Shown here in pieces: positions 34,414 through 43,374 of a stretch of 64,000 bases of DNA. The notes beneath the pieces are model-generated. The model worked only from the letters and a program-made list of their open reading frames with translations, was not told where the DNA came from and made no database searches. The translations under genes and the position numbers were made by a program. The stretch spans positions 22,045 to 86,044 of the forward strand of contig CAIXPZ010000013.1 of assembly GCA_903921455.1 (NCBI GenBank), written 5' to 3'. How positions within the stretch are numbered: position 1 is the first letter of the stretch; every line of letters begins with the position of its first letter. Source of the DNA: an uncultured Verrucomicrobia subdivision 3 bacterium (GTDB lineage Bacteria > Verrucomicrobiota > Verrucomicrobiae > Limisphaerales > UBA11358).

Positions 34414-34449
34414 GGCGGGCAGCGGACTGCCCGCCCTGCCAATTTTTTT
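34414..34449 (+). terminator. Possible intrinsic terminator
   Basis: GGCGGGCAG at 34414-34422 pairs perfectly with CTGCCCGCC at 34427-34435 around a four-base loop, and a run of seven T follows at 34442-34449 after a short spacer. It could end transcription of the polymerase-like gene. The spacer is longer than usual, and the hairpin lies in a sequence (GGGCGCGTCACTCCGTG) that recurs near 17845, so it may instead be part of a repeat. Confidence 0.4.
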
Positions 34450-34676
34450 GGATTGTTTGTGAACCGTATCATTCCTCAAAGCAAAGGGTGTTGGTGGCCA
34501 GGGCCGTTCACTCGTTGGGGGCAGTGTTTGGGCGCTGCGGATTCCCGTTCGTCCCTGATGATTTCGCGGGGTTCGCGGTTGCTCCCAACTGCGGTTTCTC
34601 GGCTGAAAGCCCGATATCAAATCGCAAGTTTCCGGTCTCGGGTTTCCATTTTCCCCCCTGCCTCCGAGGTGTCCGC

Positions 34677-35702
34677 GTGAAACCCCGGTTGCTCGTTCTG
34701 GAATTATGGGGGCTGGGCGACCTGGTCATCGCCACGCCCTTCCTGCGGGCGGCGGCGGAGACATTCGCCGTCACGCTGCTGGCCAAACCCTACGCCCAAG
34801 AATTGCGCCCGCGCCTCTGGCCGGCGGTCGAGGTGGTGCCGTTCACCGCGCCATGGACGGCTTTCCGGGGCAAATACCAACTCTGGCGCTGGCCCTGGGG
34901 GGAAATCCTCCGGCGGGGCCGCGAACTGCGGGCGAAGGAATTTGACTATGCCGTTTCGGCCCGCTGGGATCCGCGCGACCATCTGGTCCTGAAAATCATC
35001 GGGGCCCGCGAACGCCTGGGCTTCGCGCGGTTGAAAAGCCAGCGCTATCTCACACAGGCGCTGACGCGGCCCGCGCCGCTGGCGCACCGCAGCGAATACT
35101 GGCGGGTGGCGGGGGCGGCCCTGGGCCTGGCCTGGCCGCCGGAGCCCCAAGTAATGGCCCAGCCGATGGTGCGGCCACCGGTGGTGTTCATCCATTCCGG
35201 CGCACGGCTGCCCCTGCGGGTGTGGCCCCTCGATAATGTTCATGCACTGGTGCTCGCCTTGCGGCAGCAAGGTTATACCGTGCAGGTGGCTTGCGATGCC
35301 GACCAGCGCGACTGGTGGTCAGCCCGGGGCGAGCCCGCCGTTTGTCCGCACAGCGTCACCGAGTTGCTCGGCTGCCTGGACCGCGCGGGCGTGTTCATCG
35401 GCAACGATTCCGGCCCCGGCCATCTGGCGGCGAGCTGCGGACTGCCGACGTTCACGCTGTTCGGGCCACAGCTACATGAGTGGTTCGCCCCGCTGCACCC
35501 GGCGGCCGAGGTGTTCGAGGGCCGCGCCTGTCCCTACAAGCCGTGCTCGGATTACTGCCGCTTTGCCACGCCGTTCTGTTTGTGGGACGTGCCGGTCGAG
35601 GAAGTCCGGCCGCGCGTGGAACGTTTTCTAGCCCAACATCTGCCCACGCCCGGCGCCGGCGACGGGGCGATTTTAGAAACAGGCTTGCCCGGCGAGAGAT
35701 AA
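34677..35702 (+). CDS. Family 9 glycosyltransferase (heptosyltransferase-like)
   Basis: The GTG at 34677 gives KPRLLVLELWGLGDLVIATPFL, the family 9 N-terminus (cited as LVLELWGLGDL and TPFLRA); upstream open frame is repeat-rich. The 341-residue protein has the donor-domain motif VFIHSGARLPLRVWP near residue 170 and VFIGNDSGPGHLAASCGLPT near 240, the D-S-G-x-x-H signature of ADP-heptose:LPS heptosyltransferases. A cysteine cluster CPYKPCSDYC near 284 is typical of one subgroup. It would add a heptose or similar sugar at the inner face. It stands alone and is convergent with the next gene. Confidence 0.9.
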   Translation: MKPRLLVLELWGLGDLVIATPFLRAAAETFAVTLLAKPYAQELRPRLWPAVEVVPFTAPWTAFRGKYQLWRWPWGEILRRGRELRAKEFDYAVSARWDPRDHLVLKIIGARERLGFARLKSQRYLTQALTRPAPLAHRSEYWRVAGAALGLAWPPEPQVMAQPMVRPPVVFIHSGARLPLRVWPLDNVHALVLALRQQGYTVQVACDADQRDWWSARGEPAVCPHSVTELLGCLDRAGVFIGNDSGPGHLAASCGLPTFTLFGPQLHEWFAPLHPAAEVFEGRACPYKPCSDYCRFATPFCLWDVPVEEVRPRVERFLAQHLPTPGAGDGAILETGLPGER

Positions 35703-35732
35703 ATTTCGCGCGCCCGGATCCGCACGGATTCA

Positions 35733-37646
35733 TCATCGATTCAATTTTACAAGGGTCCAGTCCTCAAAACTGGCTTGGTCGCGGCCGGTCAGGGCCCGGT
35801 TCAACTTGAATTGAAACACCATTTCCGCGTGGTAATCCCGGCACCACGTTGCCACATCGCAGCCGTAGCGCTCCCTCACCCCATCCTCGGTGATCACAGC
35901 GTAAGGCACGTCCGGCGGCGGCGGGGTTTGGCGGCCCGGCGGCAGGCCCAGTTCCACCACTGCGCGACTGCCAATCGGCTTCCACAGGGCGTAAGGCGTT
36001 TCGCGAAAACCGCCGACATAGCCGAGCTTCTTTACCTCTTTGGGAATGGCCGCCTGCAGGGGCACGAGCGGATCCCGCAGATTAGCCCATAAATGGTAAC
36101 GTTTCGGGATGTAACTCAACGACGGCTTGGATTCCAGCCATGAGAGGAACGGCGGCGGCAACAAGGGCCGGACCGGCGTCAGGACAATCACCGGCACCGC
36201 CATCAACGCGGCGGCTCCGGCCGCCCAGGCGGCAACCCGGCGCCGTTCAAACCCGCCGACCCGCGGCAGGCGCAACAGGGAGATAATCAGCAGCGGATAA
36301 AACGGGGCGCCATAGCGGGGCGTATGCGACAGCCCGATTTTCATCAGCACCACCGCAAAAGCCGGCCACGCACAGAACAGCGCCAGCCGCCAGCAGAGCG
36401 GCAGCGGCCGGCCGGCGACCGCCGGCGGCCGCCGGATGAACCAGCCACCGATCACAATCAGGACAAGATAATTACTGACGCCGAAACCCAGGCCAGCCCC
36501 GCCCTCGTAAGCCAGATCGCCAAAGGAAATATTTCCCCCGACACCGTGTGCCCGCTGCAGCCACGGCAACATCGGCGCGAGCAAATGCTGAATAGCGTCA
36601 TGGGCCCGCTCGAGATTGTGCTGGCCGGGGAAAACGGGCGGCTGCGCCGCGTCGTTCGCCAGAAAGAGCACATTGGCCGCCAGGGCGCCGATGGACCCAT
36701 GGGTTCGCACATTCCATTGGTCGTTCGGATCGCCGGTCCAGTCGCCGGTCATCTTCCAGCAGAGCAGGGCCAGCGGCAGAAACGAACACCACCCGGCCAG
36801 CAGCACCACAAGCGGCGTTTGCCAGTGCCACAGTTTCACGCGCCCCAAGGCCGGCAGCAGAAAAAGTCCCAGCGGCAGCAGCAGCGGCGCGTTGGAAAGT
36901 TTTGCCCCCGTGATCAAACCGGCGGCCAGCAGCGACATGAGGAACAGGCCGTTGCGGCCGGTGTGATAAGCGGCCACCGCAAAGCCCACGGCCGCGAGCG
37001 TGAAATTCATGGAGTAACCGTCGTTCTGCAAGCCGCCGCACTGGAGCGCGAAGCAATAGCCGGCCGGCAGCAGCCACATCCAGCGCCGGGCGCTCCGGCC
37101 ACTGACGCCAAGCCAGCGGAAAACCACAAAAATCAGGCCCGGCGCGAGCAGGAACGGCACCCAGCTCAACAGGAATAAAAACCGGTCGCTGTGCGTCAGC
37201 TCCAGCACCGGCAGCATCTGCCATTCAAAGCCGCAACTGCTGAAATCGAGCCGGTGATCCAGCGTGCCGATCCAATACCACTGGTTCGCCGCCCACCAGT
37301 CGAGCACGCGCGGCAGCCGGTAGGTCGTTGAGTCAAAACTCCACGGCGAGTAACTCAACGCGCCGATGAGCGACAACACCGCAATGCCCGCATAAATCAG
37401 GGGCAGCGGCCGGAACATCCAGGCGCGGCGATGAAGCCAGGTGCGCGCGGGCGTGGCCGGCCGGGTTGACCGCAGCCAGAACCAGACGGCCCCCAGCAAC
37501 AGCGGCGATGCCAGCAAATGGCCCCAGCCATTCAAAAGATGCAGGAGGGAAAGCCCCCAGCCGCAGGTGGAACACCAGGCGCCCCAGATCAGCCAGACAC
37601 CAGCCAAGCGGAGCGCCAAGGGAAGATCATTTTTTGGTGAGTTCAT
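35733..37646 (-). CDS. GT-C-like membrane glycosyltransferase
   Basis: The 637-residue protein has about 11-12 transmembrane helices and a polar C-terminal domain of some 120 residues. The first large loop has SPWSFDSTTYRLPRVLDWW near residue 103, where the aspartate corresponds to the catalytic loop acid of GT-C transferases; CGFEWQMLPVLEL follows near 143. I infer a polyprenyl-phosphate-sugar dependent transferase. Its ATG overlaps the stop of the upstream family 4 transferase gene by 4 bases, so both are coupled with the family 2 gene before them. Confidence 0.75.
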   Translation of the reverse strand: MNSPKNDLPLALRLAGVWLIWGAWCSTCGWGLSLLHLLNGWGHLLASPLLLGAVWFWLRSTRPATPARTWLHRRAWMFRPLPLIYAGIAVLSLIGALSYSPWSFDSTTYRLPRVLDWWAANQWYWIGTLDHRLDFSSCGFEWQMLPVLELTHSDRFLFLLSWVPFLLAPGLIFVVFRWLGVSGRSARRWMWLLPAGYCFALQCGGLQNDGYSMNFTLAAVGFAVAAYHTGRNGLFLMSLLAAGLITGAKLSNAPLLLPLGLFLLPALGRVKLWHWQTPLVVLLAGWCSFLPLALLCWKMTGDWTGDPNDQWNVRTHGSIGALAANVLFLANDAAQPPVFPGQHNLERAHDAIQHLLAPMLPWLQRAHGVGGNISFGDLAYEGGAGLGFGVSNYLVLIVIGGWFIRRPPAVAGRPLPLCWRLALFCAWPAFAVVLMKIGLSHTPRYGAPFYPLLIISLLRLPRVGGFERRRVAAWAAGAAALMAVPVIVLTPVRPLLPPPFLSWLESKPSLSYIPKRYHLWANLRDPLVPLQAAIPKEVKKLGYVGGFRETPYALWKPIGSRAVVELGLPPGRQTPPPPDVPYAVITEDGVRERYGCDVATWCRDYHAEMVFQFKLNRALTGRDQASFEDWTLVKLNR

Positions 37647-38893
37647 TTACCCGTTTTATGCTGGGCCACGGCTTCAGCGTAAAAATTCCGCATCCGCTCG
37701 TTGATCTCCCGCATGGTGTAATTTTTTTGCACATGCGCCCGCGCCGCCGCCGACATCGTGGCGAGCAGCGTCCGGTCGCGGTCCAGCTTCGTCAGAAAAT
37801 GGGCCAGGTCGCGCACGGCTTCCGCCGGGTTGGTGGGGGCGGCGGCAAAACCGGTTTCCGGCGTGATCTGCGACGCCGGCCCGCCGATATCCAGGCACCC
37901 GACCGGCCGGCCGGCGGCGAGCGCCTCCAGACAGACGTTGCCGAAGCCCTCGTGCAAGGCCGGATGCAGCAGCACATGCGCCTGGCCGAGCCGGCTCAAC
38001 ACTTCGGCGTAGGCCGGCAAATTGCCGAGAAATTTAATGCGCGAGGCCAAGCCCGTGCGCGCCGCCGTCTTTTCCAATTCGCGGCGGAACGGGCCGGTGT
38101 TGACGATCCACAATTCAGCGTCCGGACTATTCCGGGCAAATTCCGCAAACGCCCGGATGGCCAGATAAAATCCCTTCCAATGCACGTGCCGGCCCACGCA
38201 GATGGCGCGCAGCGGGCCGGGCGGCGGCGGCGGCAGCTGGCCGAACTGGGCGAGGTCCGCACCGGTCAACGCCATCTGCGGCATCCGTTCCACCCGCGAG
38301 GCGCCCAGACGCTTGAGCGCGGCGCAGCTTTCGCGCGTGACGCCGATGGCGATGGTCGCGGCGCGGGCGGTGTCCCGCAAGGCGGCGCCGCGCTCGCACA
38401 GATTCCGGACGCCGTCGCGCGCGGCTTCTTCAAGCTGGTAACGCCACGGCAATTCGCGCACAAAGGAACGGGGCGGCGTCTCGGCCGCCCCCACGGGCCC
38501 CCAGATGAAGGGCAAATTCAATTCCCGCAGTCCGCTGGGCGACCAGTAGCGGCCGTAGGTGACGTGATGGACGAGATCAAATTGGACCTTCGCGTGCAGG
38601 TCGCGGACAAGGCCGCGCAGGTTTTCCTGCCAGAGGTGATAATAAATCGCGGCGGTCGCGCCGTGCCGGCTCATCCAGTGGAGCGCGGGCGGCAGCTTGA
38701 AAAAAACGGGATGAAAATTCGGCAGCGGCTTCTTGGCCAGCACCGGCTCGGTGAGCTCGCGGTATTGGTGCGCGTCGGCGATGACGGCCCAGACCTCATG
38801 TTCGCGCAGCGCCTCGTTGATGGCGCGCCAGGCATTACCCGGCTCCGAGGTCTGACACGGAAAACAGGAGTAGGTCGAGAGGAGAACTTTCAC
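37643..38893 (-). CDS. Family 4 (GT-B) glycosyltransferase
   Basis: The 416-residue protein is a GT-B transferase. It begins KVLLSTYSCFPCQTSEPGNAW, with a cysteine-containing first loop seen in one family 4 subgroup (cited as STYSCFPCQ and SEPGNAW), and continues with FIWGPVGAAETPP near 155, AICVGRHVHWKGFYLAI near 250 and PALHEGFGNVCLEALAAG near 325, the E-x7-E motif. There is no membrane segment. It lies 6 bases from the family 2 gene upstream and overlaps the membrane protein gene downstream. These three minus-strand genes form one unit. Donor sugar is unknown. Confidence 0.9.
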   Translation of the reverse strand: MKVLLSTYSCFPCQTSEPGNAWRAINEALREHEVWAVIADAHQYRELTEPVLAKKPLPNFHPVFFKLPPALHWMSRHGATAAIYYHLWQENLRGLVRDLHAKVQFDLVHHVTYGRYWSPSGLRELNLPFIWGPVGAAETPPRSFVRELPWRYQLEEAARDGVRNLCERGAALRDTARAATIAIGVTRESCAALKRLGASRVERMPQMALTGADLAQFGQLPPPPPGPLRAICVGRHVHWKGFYLAIRAFAEFARNSPDAELWIVNTGPFRRELEKTAARTGLASRIKFLGNLPAYAEVLSRLGQAHVLLHPALHEGFGNVCLEALAAGRPVGCLDIGGPASQITPETGFAAAPTNPAEAVRDLAHFLTKLDRDRTLLATMSAAARAHVQKNYTMREINERMRNFYAEAVAQHKTGK

Positions 38894-38899
38894 AGCGCG

Positions 38900-39736
38900 T
38901 CAAAGCCGGCTCCACCAGATCGGCGTGGGCTTCGGCACATCAATAATCACGCGGCGGCCGGGGCTGGCCTGGGTGTAGATGGCATAGCTGGTTTTTTTCA
39001 GCGAGAAATGTCCGTGCGCGAGGCGGCGCAGCCGGTGGTTCAACACCCACAGCGGCTTGCCCAGCCGCACGGCGGCGGGAATCATCGCATTGGTCGCTTG
39101 TTTCTCGCGGATGGCGTTCGGCTTGAGGTTCATGTTGTCGCCGGTGTCCGCGAAGACGGAGGTAAACATCGGGTCGTCCGCCATCGGCACGCGCTGGCGC
39201 ATCAGCTCCATCACCCAATGGAAATCACCGAGGTCGCGCCATTGCGTGTCGAAGAAAATCCCGCGCCGGGCGATGACGCTCCGGCGAATGAAAATGGAAC
39301 TGGTCAGCGCGGGGAAGCGATACCAGATGTGTTTGGGATCGGGCACCATGCCGTGCCGGTGGCAGACGTAGTTGCCCGCGCCGTCGGTCACGATGCTGCC
39401 GGCGAGCAGCACTTCCACCTGGGGATGTTCGGCAAAAAAAACTTTCACCATGGCGAGCGCGCCGGGCAGGTATTGTTCGTCGCAGTTGAGGTAGGCGAGG
39501 ATGTCGCCGGTGGCGCGGCGATAGCCCCGGTTCACCGCGTCATACATGCCGGCGTCCTTTTCGATGAAGGCCTGCACGCGCGGGTCGCGCGGCAGCCAGT
39601 CCTGCGTGCCATCGTCCGAGCAGGAATCCTGGACGAGATGTTCCAGCTCGACGCCGGTCTGGTCGGCCACCGAGGCGATGCACAGCTTAAGCCACGCGGA
39701 ATTGCGGTAGCTGGGCGTGATGATGGAAAATTTCAC
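38900..39736 (-). CDS. Family 2 glycosyltransferase (WcaA-like)
   Basis: The 278-residue protein has a complete GT-A family 2 domain: FSIITPSYRNSAWLKLCIAS at the start, VQDSCSDDGTQDWL near residue 35, and AYLNCDEQYLPGALA near 95 with the NCDEQY metal motif common in this subgroup (typically found for putative colanic acid-type transferases). The DTQWRDLGDFHWVMELM segment near 170 carries the acidic catalytic region. It begins the three-gene minus-strand unit. The gap upstream is shared with a divergent methyltransferase gene. Confidence 0.88.
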   Translation of the reverse strand: MKFSIITPSYRNSAWLKLCIASVADQTGVELEHLVQDSCSDDGTQDWLPRDPRVQAFIEKDAGMYDAVNRGYRRATGDILAYLNCDEQYLPGALAMVKVFFAEHPQVEVLLAGSIVTDGAGNYVCHRHGMVPDPKHIWYRFPALTSSIFIRRSVIARRGIFFDTQWRDLGDFHWVMELMRQRVPMADDPMFTSVFADTGDNMNLKPNAIREKQATNAMIPAAVRLGKPLWVLNHRLRRLAHGHFSLKKTSYAIYTQASPGRRVIIDVPKPTPIWWSRL

Positions 39737-39813
39737 GGTAAGGATTTTTAACCGCTGGCTCCAGCGCTGGCAATCAAAGTTATTGCGTTTAATGACAATT
39801 AGCCGGAAACCGT

Positions 39814-39842
39814 TTGACTCGCCGCCGTCCGACTTCTAATAA
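39814..39842 (+). promoter_or_regulatory. Candidate sigma-70 type promoter
   Basis: TTGACT at 39814-39819 is separated by exactly 17 bases from TAATAA at 39837-39842, in an AT-rich patch of the 165-base gap between divergent genes. It points toward the methyltransferase gene that starts at 39902. This is pattern recognition only; chance matches of this quality are not rare. Confidence 0.4.
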
Positions 39843-39901
39843 TTGTTATTGAAACGAATGATTTTTACCTGCCGCATTGGTTTTCATTCTCACTGCGCGC
39901 C

Positions 39902-40657
39902 ATGACCATCAGCTACGCCGACCGATTCCAGCAAAAAGACGCCGTCGCCGCCTATGAGGCGGCGGAATATGGCGCGGAGAGCTACTCCAGCAGCATCTGG
40001 CGCCTGCAGCGGCCGGTGCTGGAGCAGGTGATCAAGGACTTCCGCGCGGGGCGCCCCGGTCCGGTGCGGCTGCTGGATTTTGCCTGTGGCACGGGCCGGG
40101 TGCTATCCGCGCTGGAGCCGCTCGTGGAGGCGGCGGACGGGGTGGATATTTCCGAGAACATGGTCGCCGTGGCCCGCAGTAAATGCACCAAGGCGCACTT
40201 GCAGGTCGGCGATGTGCTGGCTCATCCGGAACTCTTGCAACCGGCTTACGACTTGATCAGCTGCTTCCGCTTTGTGCTGAACACCGAACCCGCCCTGCGC
40301 GCGCGGGTGTTGCGCCGGCTGCGGCAGGTCTTGCGGGCGCCGGACGGCCGGCTGCTGGTCAATGTGCATGGCAACGCCCGGTCGCTGCGGCATCCTGCCA
40401 TCGTCTGGCGGCGCTGGCGCGAGCGCGGCGCTCCGGGCAATGTGATGCTGAACGAGTTGTCACCCGTTGAGGCCAAGCGGTTGCTGGCGGACAGCGGTTT
40501 TGAAATCGTGCGCCAGTTTGGTTTTGGCCTGCTGCCGCCGACTTTATATCGCACGCCGTTGCGGCGGGTGGCGGCCGCCGTGGATCGCGCCGGGGCCGGT
40601 GACCGCCCTTGGAATGACTGTTCCATTGACATGTTGTTCGTATGCCGGCCGCGCTGA
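39902..40657 (+). CDS. Class I SAM-dependent methyltransferase
   Basis: The 251-residue protein has a standard methyltransferase core: motif I LLDFACGTGRVL near residues 57-68, the second-strand acid in ADGVDISENMVAVA near 80, and YDLISCFRFVLNTEP near 118 for motif IV. No targeting signal is present. It is followed after 50 bases by the kinase/membrane fusion gene, so the two may be co-expressed. It may methylate a sugar or a small molecule of the locus; substrate unknown. Confidence 0.88.
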   Translation: MTISYADRFQQKDAVAAYEAAEYGAESYSSSIWRLQRPVLEQVIKDFRAGRPGPVRLLDFACGTGRVLSALEPLVEAADGVDISENMVAVARSKCTKAHLQVGDVLAHPELLQPAYDLISCFRFVLNTEPALRARVLRRLRQVLRAPDGRLLVNVHGNARSLRHPAIVWRRWRERGAPGNVMLNELSPVEAKRLLADSGFEIVRQFGFGLLPPTLYRTPLRRVAAAVDRAGAGDRPWNDCSIDMLFVCRPR

Positions 40658-40707
40658 AAGTTGTAACCGGCCAGGTCGGATTTACGCCTTCCATGATTGT
40701 TTAAGCC

Positions 40708-42693
40708 ATGAGTAAAACTGTCCGCCCCATCATCGAAGCGCTCTTCACGGGTTCCGGGCATGCGCAGCCCGTGACTTTCGAATGGCGATTGATTTGCCGG
40801 CGCGGCCGGCCGTTCATGCTGTTGCCCGGCGGCTTGAAGGCGGCGCGCACGGGCTTGAATCTTTACTCGGCCCAGCGGCGGCGCGCCAAAATCTGGCGCA
40901 ATTGCCTGCCCGTCCTGCTGCAGACACCGCTGGCCGGATTCCTGGAGCGGATTTCTTTTGATGCGGATGGCTCGGCAGAAATCATGCAGTTTCTGGCCCA
41001 ACAGGCGGGCGTGCCGGTCGAGCGGGTCTTCCCCGCCGCCATCAAGGTGAGCGAGGTGGGTGACCGCGCGCGCGTGGTGGTGCTGCTGTGCGACGAAGGC
41101 GGCCGCCCCTTCCGCGTCATCAAAGCGGGTCTGAACGAAGCCGGCCGGGCGGCCACGGACAAAGAGGCCGATTGTCTGGCGCAATTGCCGCTCAATAAAC
41201 TCGGGTGCATCCGCATGACGGGGCGGTTTTCCTCGGCGACGCTGTCCGCGTTTGCCACGGAATATTTTCCCGGCACCAGCCCGTTGGATGATGCCGGCCT
41301 GGAACATCTCTTCCATGACTGGTTGAATACAAATGAGCTGGTTCCCCTCGCCGCGATGCCGCTTTGGAACCAGTTGGCCGCGGCGGCAATCGGCGAACAC
41401 CAGCGGGCGGCCTGGCAGAAGATTCAAGCCGCGCTGACGGGCTTAAAACTTCATCCGACGCTTTACCACGGGGATTTTGCGCCGTGGAATGTTCGCATCG
41501 TCAATTCCCGCAACTTGCAGGCCTTCGACTGGGAACGCGGCAGCCGGCAGGGCATTCCCGGCTGGGATTGGTTTCATTTCACGATACAGACCGCCATCCT
41601 CGCGCGACGGCATTCGGCCGAACGCGCGGCGGCCGAGGTTGAGCAACTGATTCATTCGCCCCGCTTTAAAAAATACGCCGCGGCGGCCGGAATCAGCGAC
41701 TGCGTGGAACCGCTGCTGTTGGCCTACCTGCTCCATCATAACTGGGTAATCAAGCCTCTGGAAGGCAGTGAAACGACCGCTGAATTGTTTGACCTGCTTT
41801 GCGTGCATTGGTTGTTGAAACCGCTACCGGCGCCGGTGCCCGACCCGGCGCCGGTGCCCGACCCGGCGCCGGGATTTCTGGCTGATATCCAGCGGCAGGT
41901 GAATTTTGCCGGCCGGCAATGGAGTAATTTATTTTGGGAACCCAGCCTCAACTCCGCGGTGCGGCCTTCCTGGTCGGCGGAATTCAGGTCACACTGGTCC
42001 ATTCTGCTCGCCGCCGCCTTTTTGCTGGCGGCCACCGGCACCGCGCAATTTAACACCAGCTCGCACCTGATGTATCTGCTATTTTACGTGGCGACCGCCG
42101 CGCTCGTGGCCTGGAAAGCCGGCCGGCGCTGGGGGGCGCTGGTGGCCACGCTGGCCGCCGCCCTCGGACCATTGGTGGTCGCGGCCCAAGATGCCGGTTT
42201 CCGTAATCCGTCCATCATACTTTGGAACGCCATCATGCGTTTTGTGATTCTGCAAATGTGTGTGCTTTTTGTGGACCGGGTTCACAAACAAAGGGAGATC
42301 GTCCACCATCGGCCCGTGCCGGCTGACCGGCCGGTGAAGCTGGCGGATATCTGGTTTGTGCTGTTCGGCTGCGGCTTGTCCCTGAGCGCCGTAGCAGTGT
42401 TGGATTATGTGACGGACCGGCACATGGTATTTCTGCCGCTCTACCTGTTGCCCTGCATGATGATTTCGCTGGTTTTTAATTTGCGCTGGGGCATCACCGC
42501 CGCCTTGCTTGCCACGGGCACTGGCGCACTCGTTGAATATGCCACCAACAAATTGGATAACTACACCATTCCCGAAGTCTTTGTCTGGAATTTTCTGATG
42601 CGTTTTGGTGTCTCGCTGGTTGTGCTGGTGTTGCTCGACCGCATCCGCAAGGAAAATATTCTCTTTATCCACCGGAAACCCAACGGCCACTAG
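40708..42693 (+). CDS. Fusion of APH-like kinase domain and DUF4118-like membrane domain
   Basis: The 661-residue protein has two unrelated parts. Residues 1-360 resemble aminoglycoside/choline-kinase-like phosphotransferases: the catalytic loop LYHGDFAPWNV (H254, D256, N261) and the metal-binding FDWERG (D274) are intact. Residues about 374-388 form a proline-rich linker PAPVPDPAPVPDPAP made by an 18-base tandem repeat. Residues 428-650 contain two sets of about four helices, each resembling the DUF4118 sensor-type membrane domain (YVATAALVAWKAGRRWG and YLLPCMMISLVFNLRWG). No histidine-kinase or output domain follows. A phosphotransferase tethered to the membrane near the polymer machinery is suggested; substrate unknown. 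Confidence 0.75.
   Translation: MSKTVRPIIEALFTGSGHAQPVTFEWRLICRRGRPFMLLPGGLKAARTGLNLYSAQRRRAKIWRNCLPVLLQTPLAGFLERISFDADGSAEIMQFLAQQAGVPVERVFPAAIKVSEVGDRARVVVLLCDEGGRPFRVIKAGLNEAGRAATDKEADCLAQLPLNKLGCIRMTGRFSSATLSAFATEYFPGTSPLDDAGLEHLFHDWLNTNELVPLAAMPLWNQLAAAAIGEHQRAAWQKIQAALTGLKLHPTLYHGDFAPWNVRIVNSRNLQAFDWERGSRQGIPGWDWFHFTIQTAILARRHSAERAAAEVEQLIHSPRFKKYAAAAGISDCVEPLLLAYLLHHNWVIKPLEGSETTAELFDLLCVHWLLKPLPAPVPDPAPVPDPAPGFLADIQRQVNFAGRQWSNLFWEPSLNSAVRPSWSAEFRSHWSILLAAAFLLAATGTAQFNTSSHLMYLLFYVATAALVAWKAGRRWGALVATLAAALGPLVVAAQDAGFRNPSIILWNAIMRFVILQMCVLFVDRVHKQREIVHHRPVPADRPVKLADIWFVLFGCGLSLSAVAVLDYVTDRHMVFLPLYLLPCMMISLVFNLRWGITAALLATGTGALVEYATNKLDNYTIPEVFVWNFLMRFGVSLVVLVLLDRIRKENILFIHRKPNGH
41827..41872. 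repeat. 18-base tandem repeat within the kinase fusion gene
   Basis: The unit CCGGCGCCGGTGCCCGAC occurs twice in full (41827-41844 and 41845-41862) and then for 10 bases. It encodes the P-A-P-V-P-D repeats of the linker between the kinase-like and membrane parts, keeps the frame, and could change copy number by slippage without breaking the gene. Confidence 0.9.
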
Positions 42694-42805
42694 ACGCGGC
42701 AGCAGCATCATTGCTGGCGCGGCCCGTGCACGGATCGGGGGTAGAAATTTCTTGTCATCGGGAATTCCCAATCTAGGCTGGCGGTTGAATTCCTGAATAC
42801 CCCCT

Positions 42806-43345
42806 ATGAAAACCGTCACCAAAGTCTTCTGGCTCTTCGGCCGTTCCGGCGCGGGCAAAACGACGCTGGCCCAACGCCTCCGCTCCGGCCTGCTGGACCG
42901 GAACATTCCCGTCATCTATCTTGACGGCGATGAAATGCGCTCGGCGCTCTGCTCCGACCTGGGTTTCAAGTCAGAGGCGCGGCTGGAAAATCACCGGCGC
43001 ATCGCCGAGATCGCCCGGCTGCTGACCCAGCAGGGGCTGAACGTGGTGGTCTCCACCATGGCCCCCGAACATCTGCATCGGGATCTGGTGAGCCAGATAC
43101 TGGGGCAAAAGCTGGTGTGGTTTTACATCCATGCGCCGCTGACGGTCTGCATGGAGCGCGATCCCAAGGGCATCTACAAACGCGCCCGGGAAGGCCAGAT
43201 CAAGCTGCTGATTGATTATCCCTTTGAAGCGCCCCGCCCGCAGGAATGCGGCAATTATATTGATACCGCGATTCAGAATGAGGATGACTGTTACCAGACC
43301 GTGCTGCAGGCGGCAAAATCCCATCTGAACGATTTTGTCATTTAG
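42806..43345 (+). CDS. cysC: Adenylylsulfate (APS) kinase
   Basis: The 179-residue protein is a stand-alone APS kinase, which phosphorylates adenylylsulfate to PAPS. The Walker A loop is GRSGAGKTT at residues 12-20, the APS-binding block is YLDGDEMRSALCSDLGFKSEARLEN near 37-60 (cited as DGDEMRSALCSDLGF), and KGIYKRAREGQIK near 115 matches the family lid. No ATP sulfurylase (CysD/CysN or Sat) lies beside it. In a polysaccharide locus it could supply PAPS for sulfation, although no sulfotransferase is evident in the window. A diverged kinase for another nucleotide-like substrate is the alternative. Confidence 0.85.
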   Translation: MKTVTKVFWLFGRSGAGKTTLAQRLRSGLLDRNIPVIYLDGDEMRSALCSDLGFKSEARLENHRRIAEIARLLTQQGLNVVVSTMAPEHLHRDLVSQILGQKLVWFYIHAPLTVCMERDPKGIYKRAREGQIKLLIDYPFEAPRPQECGNYIDTAIQNEDDCYQTVLQAAKSHLNDFVI

Positions 43346-43374
43346 GCCGCGCCGCCGCGGAAATTCTCCCGGCG

